A stretch of DNA of 64,000 nt, taken from Icerya purchasi. Its lineage: Eukaryota > Arthropoda > Insecta > Hemiptera > Monophlebidae. Positions 46,851-60,189 of the stretch are shown piece after piece. How positions within the stretch are numbered: the first letter of the stretch is position 1; each line of letters opens with the position of its first letter. Made by a program: the position numbers and the translations under genes. The DNA is taken from NCBI GenBank assembly GCA_039619475.1, contig CM077116.1:7116501-7180500 (forward strand), in the 5' to 3' direction. The notes under the pieces were generated by a model that saw only the letters and a program-made list of their open reading frames with translations, was not told the origin of the DNA and made no database searches.

Positions 46851-47152
46851 AAAAATGGTAGAGTTTTTTAGCACAACTTGCGATAAGAGTTTATCCAGCA
46901 CACGGAACATGCTTCTTTCGCAACCATCATCATAATTTTATTAACTATCTCGATGAATTCGGCGCATCTTCTAGCAAAGTCTGAACATATGAAGCTTTTT
47001 CTAGTTTTAAATGGTGCTTTTTCTGGATGCTATCTTGCTCTCATCTTTTCCATCCGCATTTTCTCGTCTGCGTCGTTTCGTATTATCCTAATTCGAGCAG
47101 CAAAACGAATGGGACATTTTCGTATTGTACTCATTTCGGTTCGTTAACCACA

Positions 47153-47186
<34 letters not shown>

Positions 47187-49239
47187 GCAAAACGTTCTAA
47201 TAACAATTTCCGCCTCGTAAATACACACGCTCGTATAATAAATTATGTAATAATTCGCGAAAATATTTTCTGAAAGTTTCGAATTGTCTTTTTTCTTACG
47301 TGTTAGATTTTCGATTGTAAAATTAAAATAGCCTTTTTCATTTGCTTGTTTACGAAGTTGCTGCTACATCGAGTAAACTGAACTGGGTCGTTTAATTTTT
47401 GATTGATGGCTTTGCCCCAGTTATGTTTTTCAATAGAGAGGGATTTAACGTAATCCGGGTCTTCCGTCTGTCGACCTCTCTCATCTTCTTCCTCGTTACA
47501 GACGGAGACGGCGAGGTGATATTCCGTCATTTGTTACGCATATCGAGTATATCATCAGCCTTGTTCCTTTCCAATAGGAGATGACGCAGTTCCTATAGAG
47601 GGAGAGAGATTGCCGCGCGGCAAGTTGTTCTGCAAAATCTTCCGGGAAACATTAAATTTCGAAAAACTGCGGACACTATAAATCTGGCACGCGGACTGAT
47701 CGTTTCAATCCGAACAATAGTCTCTCTGCAAACTCTCTCTCCCGGTCTCGGTAACGCATTAATTATATTTCCGAATAATTCGACTCAATGGATTTGATTT
47801 TTGAACAGCTCAGCATTCTCCCGAGTAATAATTCGTAATTAATTTTAACGATAGTTCGCAAAACGAAGGACTACCGTTGAGTATTAATTAACGATAATGA
47901 ATTCCCATCCTGCTCATTAGCGAACTTAAATACTTCATTTAGTTTACAGTTAAACAAAACCTGCCCCCCCCCCCCCCCAAATCCGGCCTCGTATGAATAG
48001 GGAAGGAAATACCAAAAAAGACCATGCGATTTTTCTCGAATTATTCCTTTTCACCTTTTATAATTACCCATTTCAGCGAGCAATTTTTCAGCGAACGACG
48101 TCATTAGAAGGGGCGATTAAGTAATTTTAAAAGTTTGCAAGTTGCAGTGCTCGCACCGTGAAATGATATTCGCGATTTTTTAATAAGTGCACTGTCGCAT
48201 TCGGATTCGTCGCTGGACGACAGTTTTCGTGTTCCGCCGCTTCTCGAGGGAACGGCCGTCTGAATTTAAATTAGGCAAAACTGGCGACGCCCGAGCAGCG
48301 GTAAATTTTGTTTTGTTCCCACCGCGCTGCGTTGTAAAAAAACAAAAAGTAATTTTCTAATTAGCTCTCTTTCGACGAATGTGCGGTGTGGAATATTGCA
48401 GACGTTCGAGGTCTCTGAAACTTTTCAGACAGACGAGATTTAAAAGAAATAAGAAATAATTTTACCGGCCACATTTTTTTCCTGTGTTTCACGCGGAACA
48501 CACCCGACTGACTTTCACACAGTTACCTGTTTCAGCGTTTTCCTCCAACAGCTTTGTGTCACCTTTGTTTAGCGAATGTCTCACCGTATCAGTCCTGCAC
48601 ATAGAACGCTAGAAGAATTCGAAAAATTTCTTTATTCTCTTACTTTACCAATTTCTCTGGCAAACTTAGCGGCTAGATTACTATTGTCCGGAACAAGCGA
48701 AATGTGATTTATCCATGTGCTGAATGTGGATAGGAGCTTAGGCTTCGTGACATTATTTCGCGTAAAGTTAAAAAGCGCACTTCCCCGATCAACCAGAATT
48801 AACGTGGAAATTACAGAGCCCCTGAATCATTCCAACATGCTGCAGGGGGGAGTAGGAAGTGAAAGGCACGTGCACACGCTGCCGTTACTTTATGGTGTAC
48901 ATTCAAAAATAAAATTGTTAAAGCTAAAATCACAAGCAACGTGATAAGGAGAAAAAGCGGGAATATTCGACGAAACAATTAAGCTGATTGAAAGAGAAAA
49001 GTTGCAGTCGGATAAAAGTGAGGTAGTTAAAACAGGAAAATACGTAATTATTGAAACTGCAAAGAAGTCCCCAGGAACACGTGGAAAAAAAAAGAACCCT
49101 ATCAATTTATAGCGGTTTTAAGGTGAAAAATTGGACCGTAAATAACGAGAGAGATCGGCCGCATCAAAAATTTGAAAAAAATGGAACTGCAAAAGTCTGG
49201 AGAAATTTCCGTCAAAAATTTTCAGAAGTAGAAATAAAC
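46851..49239. other. Unrecognised DNA, partly GC-richer
   Basis: Contains a TA microsatellite at 47155-47183 and a run of 15 C at 47964-47978. The stretch 47.4-48.6 kb is less AT-rich than most of the window, but I find no motif-bearing frame or splice-flanked exon in it. Confidence 0.4.
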
Positions 49240-49900
49240 CAGGGATAACACAGATTCGCTAGAAGAACTTGAACCATCATTCTGAAAAATGAAATTGAAG
49301 CAGCTGTTTGGCATATAAAAAGAAATGGAGCAACTGGGTATGGTGAGATGGATGCCGATTTAATATTTATGAATCAACTACTTTAATTGAAAATAAATGA
49401 CTTGAATATAAAAATTCAGAAAACAATTCCATTGTTATATAAACTAAAAAAATACATATTATCAAAAAAAACTAAAATATCAATACCAATCTCATTTGAA
49501 CTATGCAATAATAGCTTGGGAAACATCAAACAGAACTAACATGGAAGATATCAGCTATTGTCAAAGAAAAAGAAAAAAAAGCTTAACAACTACTATAAAA
49601 AATAATATTAAATATTTATACGCAGATGAGAACCTATTACAAAAACAAAAATAAATGGTTTTCTGAACCCCGAATTATATCTATATTATTTAATTATGAT
49701 GGATTAAATAAGGAAGTAAAAAGAAAAAAAGAAAAATCCACCAACTTATAATATCGGTAAAATACGGCACCATAAAAATAAATTCAGAAACTTAAATAAA
49801 CAGAAAGATAATATTAAAATAAATGTGTACTATATGCAAACTATTAAACATAGTACCGGAATTGTTTTAAATAACCAACACCAAACAAAAAACATTTTAA
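49240..49900 (+). pseudogene. Old LINE reverse transcriptase fragment
   Basis: Two pieces of a LINE RT can be read on the plus strand: EIEAAVWHIKRNGATGYGEM near 49290-49350 (the fingers block that normally reads ...KNGKATGYDEI) and SHLNYAIIAWETSNRTNMED near 49490-49550 (the thumb block around NYxxxxWG). The intervening palm is deleted. Frameshifts and stops are common. Clade not assigned. Confidence 0.6.
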
Positions 49901-49961
49901 ATTGAAATTAAAAAAATGAATTTCATAAATAAAAATATCGAAATACAATAAAATAATCGTA

Positions 49962-50972
49962 TTACCTTTATCGAATATATTCCTTCGAATTTGAATTTAA
50001 GATGCGCCTATGTTTTCGGAAATGATTTTTGGAAAAAAATAAAAACATCGAATTTAAGACGCATCGTAATTACTAGGATAATTAAGGAAAAGAGCATTTG
50101 GAAGAAAGGGACTTGAAATACAGAACAGAACAGAACGTATATTTGGCTAAGTACAGTAATACAATATTTATAAACAAAATGCGTACCAGCTCGAAAGAGA
50201 CTTAACCGCATTACATTAGAGTGATAAAATAGAATATTTACGTATTGTTAACAAAAATATAAACACTACAAAAAAAAACTTACCGTGGTGCAGATGGTAC
50301 ATTCAATATCATCAAACAGTTAGATTCTTCTATTTTCTCGGTACTTTTCCCTATGCTGGCCACTAGGCAATTGTAAATGATTGCGATATTCATCCAATAC
50401 AGCTTGCTTTTCTTCATCACTGACATTAATTGTAACGCTAGTTTTACTAACGAGTTTGCAACAGACGTCATTATGCGGATTTCATAGTGATGATGTATGG
50501 ACATTAAGTTTTCCACAATTGTTGAAATGCTCATAATTTAATGACTCGAATACCAGGTTGGCAGCTGTTTATACATATATCGTTGATAAAAAGTAAATTG
50601 GATGGTATTTATGAAAAAAAGGTTAATACTTTCAATGATTAGGTAAACGACCAGGCAAAGTGATAGCTGCAGACTCTGCATGTCGACGAATAAATGCAAT
50701 AATTTCTTTCACTTCTTCATCAGAAATAGCATCCTTACGATTCACTTGGTTTCATAAGCCATGTTCGTATATTTGAATACCACTACATTCGTTAAAGTGA
50801 GTGATAATATTTCTAAAAATCGTTTAATACTGACCACATTGTACACAAATAAAAAGAATTTGCGACATACTAACGCACCATGAAAATAATACCGTATTAT
50901 ATCGAATTTAAGACGCACCCATTATTTTAGCCTTTTAAAAATGTGCGTCTTAAATTCAAAGGAGTACGGTAA
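49962..50972. mobile_element. TIR DNA element with subterminal repeats
   Basis: The ends read TTACC...GGTAA, flanked by TA on each side (49960-49961 and 50973-50974). The motif GAATTTAAGAYGCRYC occurs near the left end at 49993-50008 and 50049-50063 (direct) and near the right end at 50903-50918 (direct) and 50944-50958 (inverted). The last two form a 15-bp perfect stem. The interior has a minus-strand frame with SDEEKQAVLDEYRNHLQLPS near 50360-50430, possibly a transposase remnant I cannot name. The 1.0-kb size and TA duplication fit a mostly non-autonomous DNA transposon. Confidence 0.65.
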
Positions 50973-50974
50973 TA

Positions 50975-52394
50975 TATATAAAGTATAGATATGTGTGAAG
51001 ATATATGAATATGTATTGGTATATTATATTTACATAGGTGTCTATAATGTTTACAGATATGTGTATATTTATATTATTAACTGTACTAGAAAATTGATTT
51101 ATAAAAGAATGTTCACGTTAATACATCACGTAATATTGTTAATCATAAGAAGAAGAAGAAGAAGAAAAAGAATATTAAAATATTCGTAATTTTAAAGAAA
51201 TTTTTTGAATATATAGAATTAATAAACAAAACCAATCGTAATGATAACTGATAACTTGTTCTCTGAATTCACTCTGTAAGTGTGTAAGTAGCAATTGTAT
51301 TGTACTAACAAAATAAATTTATTTCTAGGACCACGTCGACAAGCTACAGAACTTGGCGGGATCCCTAAACGTAATGCATATGCAACTGGAATAACAAAAA
51401 GATAACATCGGAGTAGAGAAAATACTCCACGATATTCGTAAAAGAATATCGTCAACTGCGAACTGGCCAGAAAAATGGTGCAGAACTATATACATACTAA
51501 GAAAGGCAACGCGAACCGTAAATTTAAAATTCATATAGTCAACCGAAATTTACACCTCTCTGTAAGAATTACAGAAGACAGATGAGGAGCCAAAGGATAC
51601 GCCACTGCGAGGTTTGAAGGACCGAGCTGTACAAATCAGAATGACTCGATGTTATTCTTACACCCCGGAATGGAAAAATCATGTAATCAAAAAAAAAAAA
51701 AAAAAAAAAAAGGGGCGGGGGGGTAGATTTTTATGAAATTTATATGTTTTTGTGTAATAATTATGAGGAAATTCAATTAAAAGAAAATTTTCTATGAGCC
51801 GAAGGATCGAGTTTGTTAAATAAAAGAGAATATGCATGTGACAACAAACCCGACTAAAAAGGCTTCGGGAACAACCCCTATTTTAACGTTTTCCTTGCAA
51901 ATACGATGAAAATGAACAAATCCCTGCGACTCGATTAGCAATCGGCGTTATCAAGTTTGCAGATTTGGCGTGAGAAATGTGTTACGCCGGTCATTTAACC
52001 AAATTTCATTGTACTAATATTAAAACAGTTTTCTTTCTTCGCTTTCAAATAGTACTATGTACAAATTCGACTACATCTAATAATAAATGAGAAATATTTA
52101 AATAATCCAATACCGAAGTTTCATTCATTGCGTTACATTTTCTTGCCAATAACTAATAATTACGGTTTATTAATATTTAATGTTTATAGTAAAAAAAAGT
52201 TATTATTGGTTAATACCGATTTGATCTTTTTTTTTTTTTTTGCACCTTGTCTCTAAATGTACTTTTCACAAACGCGAAAAAAAAAAAAAAGAAGAATCAA
52301 AATTGGGTCAGCTGAAGTTCCTAGTTCCGTTCTGAATATATTTTGCATTCAACAGTTATTTACTATATACTTTCTTTAGTTAACTTTAATTTAT
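50975..52394. other. AT-rich DNA with simple repeats
   Basis: Includes an (AGA)n tract at 51147-51166, a 23-base A-run at 51689-51711 followed by a G-rich tract to 51723, and T- and A-runs near 52229-52243 and 52278-52291. No gene recognised. Confidence 0.45.
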
Positions 52395-52412
52395 TTTGGC
52401 TCGTCAACAATG
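52395..52412 (-). repeat. LINE tail motif, minus orientation
   Basis: GTTGACGAGCCAAAATAAAT reads on the minus strand here, a copy of the family 3' terminus. I cannot follow coding sequence away from it. Confidence 0.5.
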
Positions 52413-52780
52413 AACCCTGTGCAATGATAATTTCCTATACTTTTCAGTCGATAGAATTCGAATTCTACTCGAACGAAACACCGCTTCGTTTCTACAACTA
52501 ACAGGCTACAGTATTGCGACTAAAATTATAAATTGCATTTTAATTATTTTTGATTTCGTAATCGTATGCCATTCAAACTACATTTTCAATTTAAAAAAAA
52601 AAAAAAGCTCGAACGTTGCTGCTGCTTCATGTATACTTACCGTTTTATTAACTACTAATCCGGGCAACTTGTTCTCGCCTTATTTTATAGGCGATCCCGA
52701 ACTTTTTCAGTTTGATAATTACCTTCTCCACCGCGCTTAATTTATCATATTTGAATATTTGTTGTTGTCCCCTTCGATTA

Positions 52781-52813
<33 letters not shown>
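52781..52813. repeat. AAT trinucleotide microsatellite
   Basis: About 11 units of AAT/ATA. Confidence 0.9.
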
Positions 52814-52814
<1 letters not shown>

Positions 52815-53029
52815 CCTACTTCTTTTAATTTTGCACCCATTCTGTAAATCTCTCGTGTTTTCCGTCCATATTGATGAAAAACAAAAAGGTGCCTACATAG
52901 TTGGTTAATCATTTTTGTAATTTTTTCTTTTATTTTTGTTTATAAAAATAAGCAGCTATTTGAAATTTCATAGAATAATTTTAAAGATGATTTTAGCTTT
53001 TTTTTTCGTAAGTAAAAAGTGATCGCTAA

Positions 53030-53210
53030 AACAAATTTGCGTATAGTGCCCACGCCATTCTTTCCCTCTCTCAATATAATTCCTTCGTTAACTCTTCTTT
53101 ATTTCCTCAATTTCTAATCTTTTCCTTATATAATGTACAATTCTCTGCGTTGGGTAAATTCCACTGTTGACGTGCCCAAAAAATTAAAAAATAAAAAAAA
53201 ATAAATAGAA
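53030..53210 (+). mobile_element. LINE 3' end
   Basis: A T/C-rich 3' UTR followed by CCACTGTTGACGTGCCCAAA and an AAATTAAAAAATAAAA tail: the same 3' terminus as the copy ending at 22570. Severely 5'-truncated. Confidence 0.65.
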
Positions 53211-53379
53211 ATTCCGACGGCGGACTAAGAGTAAAAACTGCTGAAAATATCTTAGGCGAGGTATTTTAAAAGTATAGAGCGAGGCCAAATGATATTTAAG
53301 GGCAGAAATTAAATTGAAAAAGACTATAAACCTGTTTTAAACGATTATTGTACGTTTAGGGTGTTCATTTCTTTCTATT

Positions 53380-53575
53380 AAGCATTCTACTTTGCATTCG
53401 CATACAGACTCGACCCTGCTGATCCTTATGACACCTGTTATCTTTTCCTCTCCTCCCACAACGTTTGTTACCTGATGTCGCACTAAATTATATCGGACTC
53501 CTTTTCCACTCCTAATTCGTTCCGGGTAAAGTCCGTGTGGTTTACAAGAAAAAAAAAAAAGAAAAGACGTGTATT
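53380..53575 (+). repeat. Diverged retroelement 3' fragment
   Basis: Resembles the ends of the repeats at 1487-1925 and 55583-55996: a CACAACGTTTG block, GGACTCCTTTT, then GGGTAAAGTCCGTGTGG and an A-run at about 53549-53561. Similarity judged by eye. Confidence 0.45.
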
Positions 53576-55582
53576 TTTAAACGAAATTCGATTTTTTTTT
53601 CTTCCAAAAGCGGGAAAACGACACAGATTTCCCGGGCGACATGTACAATCGCATCGCACTTTCCGTATCCGTTATAGCGAACATATTGCTGCTAGAAGAT
53701 GAGAAAGGAAGGCGGTAGGAATCTTCAGTGAGTATTAAGCGACAAGCCACAATTTTAGGCAACGTCGTATATTCCGGAGAGAGTACAAGTTTTGAAAGGT
53801 TGCGAACTCACAAATTGGCACAAAGTTCAAATTTAAGTTCGGACGGCCAACACGTTATTGCGATCCTTATGGGTGCCAAGAATTACGGACGCCTAAAAAA
53901 AAGTCGCGGCATTTATTATAGTTCACGAATAGTGAACGTGTTAGTGGAGCAACACAATCGGATAAGATTTTTTCCAAATTGAAATTCGAAATTCAATTGG
54001 GCGGCGCTGCGACAGGGTGGCCCCTCGAATTTATTATTGTCTTCACGTTTTCACGATCGAAGAATTATTCGTTTCCGAAAATATTTCAACGCGTATGTGT
54101 TTATACATGGGTCTCGTTCGGCTAAACGATATTTGCCGAAAAATTTTAAACTGTTCGTGTGCGACATGGACGGGCTCCGTGTATAACGAATAATTAAGAA
54201 GTCAGTTTAGAACGAAAAGTACGAATATATGTAGGGCAGCCCCCCCGTACGTTTCTTTACTGTGACGTCACTGGAGACCCAATCTATTTCGATTTATCAG
54301 ATTACTCTTTGTTCAGAAATACAGTCATTATCATTTGAGCGGTACTTTTCCATTTTTTTACCGTCTTTGTCACCCTGCACGCTATTAGCTCTAATTTCGT
54401 TTCGTAATTATTTTATCAAAGCGCCCGATTAAACATGAAAACATGTTATTTATTTCCGCGTGTTAGTTACGAGGAAACGTATTTCGAAATAGTGTAACAT
54501 AATGTTAAGCACATTGCAGACTATAGAATTAGCGTGTAATAGTTTGAAAGTGAAAAAAGAAAAAAAAGGTGGTTAATATTTAAATGTACCGTGACATTTT
54601 TACATTTTTTTGTTTCATTTCAGTAGGTTTTTATTTGCAGAAACATTAGAATGCAAACACGAAAATATTCAGCGCGCGTGTGAACCACGTTCGGCTCTAG
54701 AAAGCAGTTAAACATCGACATTGGGGAATGACAAAATATGCACAAACGCGCTGCTGCTGATATCATCGGCAAAACGTTATCGTATAAATAGATCGAAACT
54801 GCGACTGTCAGTCCCCTGTCGGCGTTATTATCGGAAACGGAAAGTTCATAAATATGTTTGTACACGTTTTCACTTTGTTCCTAGAGCCGATTATTAATTT
54901 CAACGGCGAAATATTAAATTAAACATGCGCCAGCTACAATGTCGCGCTTGAATAATTTCTAAAGCTGAGCGAACATTTCACGAATCATTTCGATCCGAGT
55001 TCGAACGAATTTAACCATTGTCATTGCCATTATAAATCTTTCGGCGTATCTCTTTTTCACTTTTTGTCCTGTACGACAGTTTGCCAGACTGACTTTAAAC
55101 AATTATGGTTGCCGAATAACGATTATATAAAATCGGCTAGCCCGCTTCGATTGCGAGTATCGTTTTTTTTCGAAACTTACCCCAGGGGACGACAATAATT
55201 AAAATTACACGTAAAGAAGTTACGCTGAATTATCTCATACGTTCAGAATACGTAACTAAAACGAACTAGTTAATATACCACTTTATTTATAAATAGCATA
55301 AAAACAAACACGCATGCATATTGATGTATTATTATCCGTATGTGCTCACTTATCAGTACTCTTTGTTTTATTTATATTGATAATTACTGCGGGCTCTTCG
55401 GCGTTCGGGCATCTTTAGTAATAAAGCGGCAGATTCTATAGCTTTTGGATCGCTGCATCTTCCCGCGTTTCTTTTCTTGAAAATGGCACGCTCTCATCTT
55501 GTTCCGCTGTGTAAAAATTTCCATCTCAGACTATGATACCGGATATTTAGGCTTCCCTTTTCTCTAATAATTATTAATTTCA
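53576..55582. other. Unrecognised DNA
   Basis: Open frames at 53728-53982 (84 codons, plus) and 54620-54865 (81 codons, minus) have no motif I know and lack clear splice context. Nothing else seen. Confidence 0.4.
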
Positions 55583-55996
55583 TTTGTCTGTTCAACCTGG
55601 TCTCTTCCTGCCAGTCCGTGTTTCTTTTTATTTTCTTCACTTCGTCGTTCTGTTCTTAAGCCGTACTCTATCTTCCGTTTTCGTTTTTCGTTGGTCTCCT
55701 CTCTATATTCTCCCCTTAAACAAAGCGCATGTTTGCGATGCTGATCAATTAAGTGTTCATCTCTTTCTGTTGACCGTTCTACTTTCTATTTCAGTTTGCT
55801 GCGACTTTATCTTCCTACACTCCATATTCCATCTTTTCTTTCTCCGCACATTATTATTATTATTATATGTTCCTGCCCACTAACAACATTTGATACCGTA
55901 TAAGGATATAATTGACTCCTTTACCTTTCTAATTGTTTTTCAAGGGTTCCTGGTTGACGAGACCAAAAAAAAATAAATAAATAAATAAATAAAACA
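55583..55996 (+). repeat. Dispersed retroelement 3' fragment, copy 2
   Basis: Second copy of the repeat at 1487-1925, same orientation, with the same start (TGTCTGTTCAACCTGGTCT) and internal landmarks. The end is better preserved: TGGTTGACGAGACCAAAAAA followed by AAATAAATAAATAAATAAAT, a LINE-type tail with an AAAT microsatellite. It shows that this repeat belongs with the other elements using the GTTGACG tail. Confidence 0.75.
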
Positions 55997-56170
55997 TCGA
56001 TACAGGATAGCCAGCGAACGAAAGTGGATGAAGTGTATGTCGGTTCTCTTGAGTTATATTAAGATTTTAATTCAATTCTAATGGCTAGAAATTTTGAAAG
56101 ATATGGCGCATTGCATTAGTCGTACATTTTCGTCTAGATCGACATGTAACGTAGTTTACCTGTAAAAAAT

Positions 56171-56202
56171 ACAAATTCTAATATACGTATATTAGAATTT
56201 GT
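56171..56202. repeat. Perfect 32-base palindrome
   Basis: 56171-56186 (ACAAATTCTAATATAC) is followed without spacer by its exact reverse complement at 56187-56202. Confidence 0.95.
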
Positions 56203-59200
56203 GTCATTTGTTCGATTTAATGACCCCTTTTTGAATAATACTTCTATTTCATATACTATGGACGCTTGAGTGTTGGAAAAAATTAATAAATAAATAGCTA
56301 AATCGTTTTCGCGAATTTCTCACCGAGAAATACATTCGATTTCTTAAAAAGAGAAAAATATCATTGAGCTATCTCATTAGCTTTAGTGACCGGGCAATTT
56401 TATTAGCGTAACTGAACGATAGCGGGCTGAGCAAGAACCTGAGGTCGAAGGGCAGCTAAAAGTCGTCGACAGGGCTATCCTAGATGACAGGACGTTCACA
56501 GTCATTCAGATCATAAGACGTCCGCAAAAGAGAGATAATAAATCAATCTTCGACCAACTTTCGTATAAAGTTATACTGAATTTCCATACGTTAAGGTACG
56601 TAACTAAAACGAATGATTTAATAAAAAGCAAAAAGCATATATACACGCAAACATATTATACAGGTAGATATCTAAAAAAAGAGGGAGGAAAAAGTGCAAT
56701 GCAAATACATATACCGGAAAGAAGGTTATTAAAATCAACTGTTTCAGAAATTTATGAAATACCACACACGTACATAGAAGTGATTCAATACTTCTAGAAC
56801 CGTCAAAATAAACTGCACACATGGAAGAACTGGAAGGCGTTACCTCGAAAAAAAAAAAAAGGTTGACCATCAGCCCGTATTATTTAACGGTTAACCGCTT
56901 CGACTGGTACGCCTGTTGCGGTTGCTAGCTCGGCTTTGTGTTTACACGCACGGTAACATCGGTTTGTTTTGATAGTTGTCGTCACAGCGTTGCTGGCAAG
57001 GGACTTTTTTTTGACAGATTTCGACTGTCGGCTGGAACGCTGAAAATGCTGTTACAGTTAAGTACGTGATATTCGAAAAGAAAGATATTTACCGGGTCAT
57101 TCAACGGAGTTGGTGGTACGCGACCTGCCCGTGGTCTGCCAGGAACTTGAATTCCAAATTCCCGTAAGAAGCTCACTGCCGCCATAATGATCGTCTGATA
57201 TCGTTTGTAGAAGTGTAGTTTCCGCACTCGGTTATTTTATTTACGATATGACGCGTCGGACAGACCAAAAATAGTACGTTCTGTTCAAAGCAAAGTACGA
57301 ATAGCTGGGTAAGCCTCGCCACTTTTCTGACATATCTTATTAACGCTTAGCCCTTAAGTAATCGAAAAACGTACAGATAGTAAGAAAATACGGAAACGGA
57401 TACGCGAAAAATAGGTTAAAATAATAGTAACACATTCCGATCTAGTTAAATCGGCATTTTTTTTATTATGCAACAGTAGTGGTAGTAAGGGATTATTATT
57501 GAATGCATTGGAAATAAGACGACGTAATCGTTTAATCATCTCTCCGTTTTCATTTGTTTTATTAATTTGTATACTCCGATTTTAATGGAGACTTTTATGA
57601 AAATGTTTTTGATGACGCTTATTCGAATTTTTGAAATTCATAGTGATTTCCGAATAAAATCGCGTAAACTTTGCTAATTATATCGTTTGCAGCTTTATCG
57701 CACTTGGTAAATTTTAACTTTTACTTAATTACAGTGTCAAAATTCTCATAAGAAACCGTTAGTTTGTTTTATGGAAGCTCTTATTTCTATCTTATTAATT
57801 TATAAGCCATACTTTTTTCTTACATGCAGTTTTGTGCACATGGATTCTGTTTGTTACCATATTAAATGTATTAAGCTCGCGATTCGAATAGCACGAACGA
57901 ACCTAATGAGGGAGATCAGGGTTCACAGCTAAATTTACCTAGTTCCAATCAAAGCGATAAGTCTTTTAAACTTTTTTACGATGAATCAGTTAAAAATCTC
58001 GGTCATAATATAGAAATTTTTATAAATGAATAAAAAGAAGTTTACCAACGGAAAGTAAAGCATAAAACTCATCGGGCCAAGTAAATAGCTATTCGAAACC
58101 TCGAAGAAAAAACAAAAACGAAAAAGAAATTTAAACTGATTGTAAAAAACTGTAAAGAATTAATAATACGGAGTCTCCGCAAAATCCGACGGTTACATTG
58201 AGGAAGTGGTTATCGGTATTCCAAAAAAAAAAAGTTGAATGAAACAGTATTTAAACACTCGCACGTCACGCCAAATAAATTTAATTGAGAAAAATAAAGA
58301 TCAAATATATATATAAATATAAAAAAAACTTAATTATAAACAAAACATATGAAAAGTTAACCTCAAAAAGCGGAGAATGGAATTACGTTGCTACGACTGC
58401 GCTTGTTAGAACGAAATGTAATACTATTAATAAAACGATGAAATTTCCTCATCTTTTAAAATTTGTATTATATTTTAGAAACATCTTTTGGTAAATTAAT
58501 CATTGAGAAGGGAGCGAATAATCTGGTGATTATATCAACCAGTTCGCCGTTACATTCGAGATCGAATGCAGTATTACAAAAGTTTAATGTCCAAGATTAT
58601 ATAACTTCGTTATAAAATTTGCGTAAAGCTATTTTTTTTTTTCGCTACAACTTCTTTCACTGATTGTTTGCAGTATCATTGCACGTATGTTTTACTCATA
58701 AGCGCAAACCTCGGATTTTTTGCTTTAAGCACTTAAAAGCACAATAATGGAAAAGTAAACAACCCCAAATTAACAAAAGAATAAGTGAAACATATTACCC
58801 CACGCAACTATGGCAATAGTTCTTCTTGCGATTGAAAAAAATTGCAATTTTTGGTTTTCGATTATAACGAGATAATTAGTAAATATGTTTTTTTTGTAGC
58901 CGTGCGTAGTACATATTAGTGCCGTTTAATTTACAATAAGCATTTAACTCGCTAATGACATTAGTAAGGGGACAAAGAATATTGCTCCTTTCCGTTCGTA
59001 CAAACTGCATTTCTTCATAAAGAAAAATTAGAGTACAAACCCTTTAATTAGTTTCTAAAAAGTTTTCAAATTATTGTGTTATGTTTTATTCGAATCCTGC
59101 CGGTTTCAACATTTGTTCCTTCTACCGGTATATGTTGCTATAGTTGATTTTGTATGATTTAATCGTTTTACGGTTAGCCTCGATGCGGGACGTTTTAGAT

Positions 59201-60139
59201 TAATTTTTATTTCTTAATTTTAATTTACATAAATCGCATATTCATAAACAGTACTCTATGACTGTAATTTAGTTGTATTTTTCTATTTACAATCTTCATT
59301 GGTTGAATCTCGTTGCTGAAAATCTGTTCCTTTTTTATGCAGTATTTTCTTCGTCTGTCTTCCGTTAGTCTTGCAGTGTGCCTAGTTCCACCTGTCTATC
59401 GAAAAGTACCGTTCTTTCAAAACTTGTAGCTCGCTGCATACCGGCGATTTCTATTTTTTCTTCTTCTACCATTATATATCTCTGTCGTCTTCATTGCCGT
59501 TGAACTTTATAACCGTCGATTTTACAATGATGACTTTAAGTTCAACTACTCCGAGTCCTCTAATCGCCCGCTATAATTGCGGCTCATCTGTGTAGATTTT
59601 ATGTCATCCGTGAAACGGAGGCTTCTCAGATATTCACCATTAATTTGCATATCGTATGTACTTCAGTTTAGCTTTATTGCGGGAATGTTACAAACGAACT
59701 TTAAACACTGCAGAAGAACCTGTATAGATGGAATTCATTAGTGAAAAATAAACTTTCCGTATAGTCCTTACGAGTATTAATAACCGAATTAGACGCCTTT
59801 TTGTAAACCTACAAATTTGAAATAGCATTCTTTACGCTTTTTTAATAAAAACGAATTAGTGCCGTCTGTTCAACCATTTTTTATCCGCCCTTTTATGCAT
59901 TCATTTCGTGTTTTCAAACTGAAGATATAGTGTTTTCTTTAATTAAATAACTACTTTTCAAATTCATCTCAAACTGCTGGGCGCAAAAGACAACTCATTC
60001 TGGAGAGCGACTAAAAGCATCTTAAGAGAACATAATACGGATTTTCCTCTACAGAAAGATTCGGGAGAATGAATCAGAAGTGAACGTGATAATTCTTTGT
60101 CGAACATTTGACTGGCGTTTTCAAGCCGTATGATGATAT
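56203..60139. other. Unrecognised AT-rich DNA
   Basis: About 3.9 kb with A/T runs and short frames lacking motifs. No element ends or RNA genes recognised. Confidence 0.4.
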
Positions 60140-60189
60140 CTCAAGCACTAGCTTTGAGGTACATGTTCAGACCTAAAATCCGCTCTGCC

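Noticed and set aside
46590..46860. Search for the second inverted end of the mariner
   Set aside because: No sequence complementary to TAAGGTGTATAAATAAGTTT was found there, so the element is reported with one end only.
23419..47183. Repeated TA tracts considered as a spaced array such as CRISPR
   Set aside because: They are plain dinucleotide microsatellites at scattered sites in eukaryotic DNA, with no repeat-spacer structure.
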